A DNA stretch of 64,000 bases from NCBI GenBank assembly GCA_905201915.1, contig CAJKQE010000002.1, positions 43,101 through 107,100 on the forward strand. The letters run 5' to 3'. The translations under genes and the position numbers were made by a program. Shown here piece by piece: positions 63,601 through 64,000 of this stretch. The first letter of the stretch is position 1; every line of letters starts with the position of its first letter. The notes under the pieces were generated by a model that was given only the letters and a program-made list of their open reading frames with translations, ran no database searches and had not been told where the DNA came from. This DNA comes from an uncultured Lachnospiraceae bacterium (GTDB lineage Bacteria > Bacillota > Clostridia > Lachnospirales > Lachnospiraceae).

Positions 63601-64000
63601 CAGAGTGAAATTGACGCAGCAGCAGAAAAACTGTCTAAAGCAATGGAAGGCTTAGAGAAGAAAAACGGTTGGGTTGAAACAGAAAAAGGCTGGATGTACT
63701 ACGAAGATGGTGAGAAAGCAATTGGATGGAAAGACCTTTCCGGAACATGGTATTACTTCAATAAAGACGGCATTATGGAGACAGGCTGGGTATCCGTAGG
63801 AGGACATTGGTACTATCTGAATACAGATGGCTCTATGGAAACAGGCTGGTTACAGTTAGAAGATACATGGTACTACCTGAATGCAGATGGTGTTATGGAA
63901 ACAGGTTGGGTACAGGTAGGAAATACTTGGTATCATCTGGATAATAGCGGCGTTATGGAAACAGGCTGGGTATCTGTAGGAGGACATTGGTATTATCTGA
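60610..64000 (+). CDS. Second secreted GH85 endo-beta-N-acetylglucosaminidase (partial, 3' end off window)
   Basis: A second secreted GH85 enzyme starting at 60610 behind AAGGAGGAAGAGCAGG and open to the window end, over 1130 residues. After a signal peptide (about 1-37) comes the GH85 domain, with Asn243/Glu245 in YDGYFFNAEE and an extra N-terminal stretch. Beta-rich domains follow, then a helical FIVAR-like piece at about 955-1015 (NALIAEAEALDFTQYTESTVEPV) and wall-binding repeats from about 1020. It is shorter in domain content than its neighbour and has a single FIVAR unit so far. The pair is collinear and probably co-transcribed past the hairpin. The two may differ in glycan preference. 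Confidence 0.9.
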   Translation, partial: MSKMRKKKGKKVLPCMLATTMLLGSVNLLEVLATDSIPMTGEQARKTNQPRFNGYRIWDIRDWTPEADEGSEFLVAKVPLQKRNKEYKPTQVNPNLDSNGQIMLMQGDYGNSFVDGMMYNNTFGYHTLNYWQYVDYFSPWHGAASQDSPVSLYDWEYENKEASRGWEKRYFEFGVLNIPNPAYTNAAHKNGVMSIACLYFDQYYRPGQTINELFVMDEDGTFPVAEKLIEMAEYFGYDGYFFNAEEAVYPEYSERKKKFLARLEEAGLYTQYYDTNSYMNESKAGWLESEIDGVPTKIQDSVFVNYGWPGSFDSQLEWMKENNIDPYEQAFYGIECLQGKFNGGHGTSSRIEELYTNDDGTKNLKSSVALFTPSDFYQRDLDDGKLQNTNYQWMIAERERMFFSGVKSDPTNTGDQKGYGRPDVQVDDAGNWPGVADFSAERSVIDGTTFYSNFNVGKGVQYFVNGEVSSDEEWSNINIQDILPTWQWWIDSEGDSKLSADFDYGSKEVRKDVSGKDMTLPYTQVGAYEGGSSLVVYGDVDAKNKLHLFKTDLEVKDSSKASITFRKTSNDDVSMKLGVILKDGESTSMEELEIADSTAKGGWITSEVDLSQYAGKNIAALGLVFDGQAKGYQMNIGGIKVTDGGNYTPAAPTNFGVDRNFVDDEMIVTWDLGNFDTVDKYEIYANLSNGEKVFVGGIFDNVYYIKNLKETNAVTLELVAVGKDGSRSEAAKYKVDYNKSVKDLAVASEEKEISVHDTAVVKGKLVQSKEEGALNLSWTNPSVDYDHLEIEVTMDDSADTEAWTMTVPKGQSEARIEVPRYNGEQYNVAVTVVFANGSKGEPVNVTGKVKDTYSMPFTYDGENIRIEGTRLTAWCPQSPDWFKLHISLDGEYVQFRNGFNAFTAPHAIRAATTMKASSALPATEGMLEVVVEDYAGNMSEPCRMYLKNGVLTNKQKLNALIAEAEALDFTQYTESTVEPVKAALEEAKAVQEKDKAEQSEIDAAAEKLSKAMEGLEKKNGWVETEKGWMYYEDGEKAIGWKDLSGTWYYFNKDGIMETGWVSVGGHWYYLNTDGSMETGWLQLEDTWYYLNADGVMETGWVQVGNTWYHLDNSGVMETGWVSVGGHWYYL
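63781..64000 (+). repeat. Wall-binding repeats of the second GH85 enzyme
   Basis: Three full 60-base units and 40 bases of a fourth, cut by the window. Unit 1 is nearly identical in DNA to units in 59928-60407, while units 2 and 3 differ more. Confidence 0.88.

Overview
The window reads as a chromosomal segment of a low-GC, monoderm anaerobic Firmicute. It most resembles a gut Lachnospiraceae of the Blautia / Ruminococcus gnavus type. The basis is the A/T-rich coding style with AGGAGG ribosome sites, a V-type ATP synthase, an AdhE fermentation enzyme, an mglBAC sugar importer with a YesN/YesM-type two-component system, a Gram-positive Tad pilus cluster, and large secreted glycosidases ending in choline-binding-like wall repeats. 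The species assignment is inference. I saw no IS element, prophage or CRISPR array.

Layout. 1-2.5 kb, minus strand: the end of a V-type ATPase operon (coiled-coil stalk subunit, subunit C, subunit I cut by the window edge). 2.6-10.9 kb: housekeeping and transport genes (trmB, tRNA-Lys, YqeY, a TRIC-type channel, an NSS symporter, CapA-like protein, a small unknown protein divergent from a MATE pump, YbaK deacylase, SGNH hydrolase). 11.1-21.0 kb: a compact Tad/Flp pilus cluster with two prepilin peptidases, TadZ-like, TadA, TadB, TadC, a 55-residue Flp pilin, three pseudopilin-like proteins, an FHA protein and a rhomboid protease. 21.0-27.2 kb: soluble histidine kinase, HIT protein, sigma factor, murG, a DUF4367-like anti-sigma protein, a small secreted protein and a beta-CASP nuclease.

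27.4-37.7 kb: a galactose-type importer (mglB, mglA, mglC) followed by a response regulator, a sensor kinase and two membrane-attached sugar-binding proteins. Together these look like a sugar uptake and sensing unit. 37.7-44.6 kb: polysaccharide deacetylase with wall-binding repeats, a PadR regulator with a small membrane partner, and a five-gene operon joining a MalEFG-like importer (no ATPase) to an adaptor-like membrane protein and a MacB-like permease. 44.7-53.9 kb: a long inverted repeat, adhE, typA, a two-OB-fold SSB-like protein, cobO, dapA, dapB, a small lipoprotein and long-form hpf.

53.9-64.0 kb: after an A/T-rich promoter region lie two tandem secreted GH85 endo-beta-N-acetylglucosaminidases. 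The first is complete at 2068 residues; the second runs off the window. Both end in FIVAR-like and 20-residue wall-binding repeats. They suggest a cell that releases N-glycans from host glycoproteins at its surface and imports sugars through ABC systems such as those upstream; that link is inference. The most notable items are the Tad cluster's unusual parts (a TadZ-like protein without a P-loop, a TadC with an extracytoplasmic Ig-like domain, a TadB whose start seems non-canonical), the two binding proteins beside the YesMN-type system, the coiled-coil extension on MglC, an operator-like palindrome shared by two neighbouring promoters, and the tandem GH85 pair with near-identical repeats.
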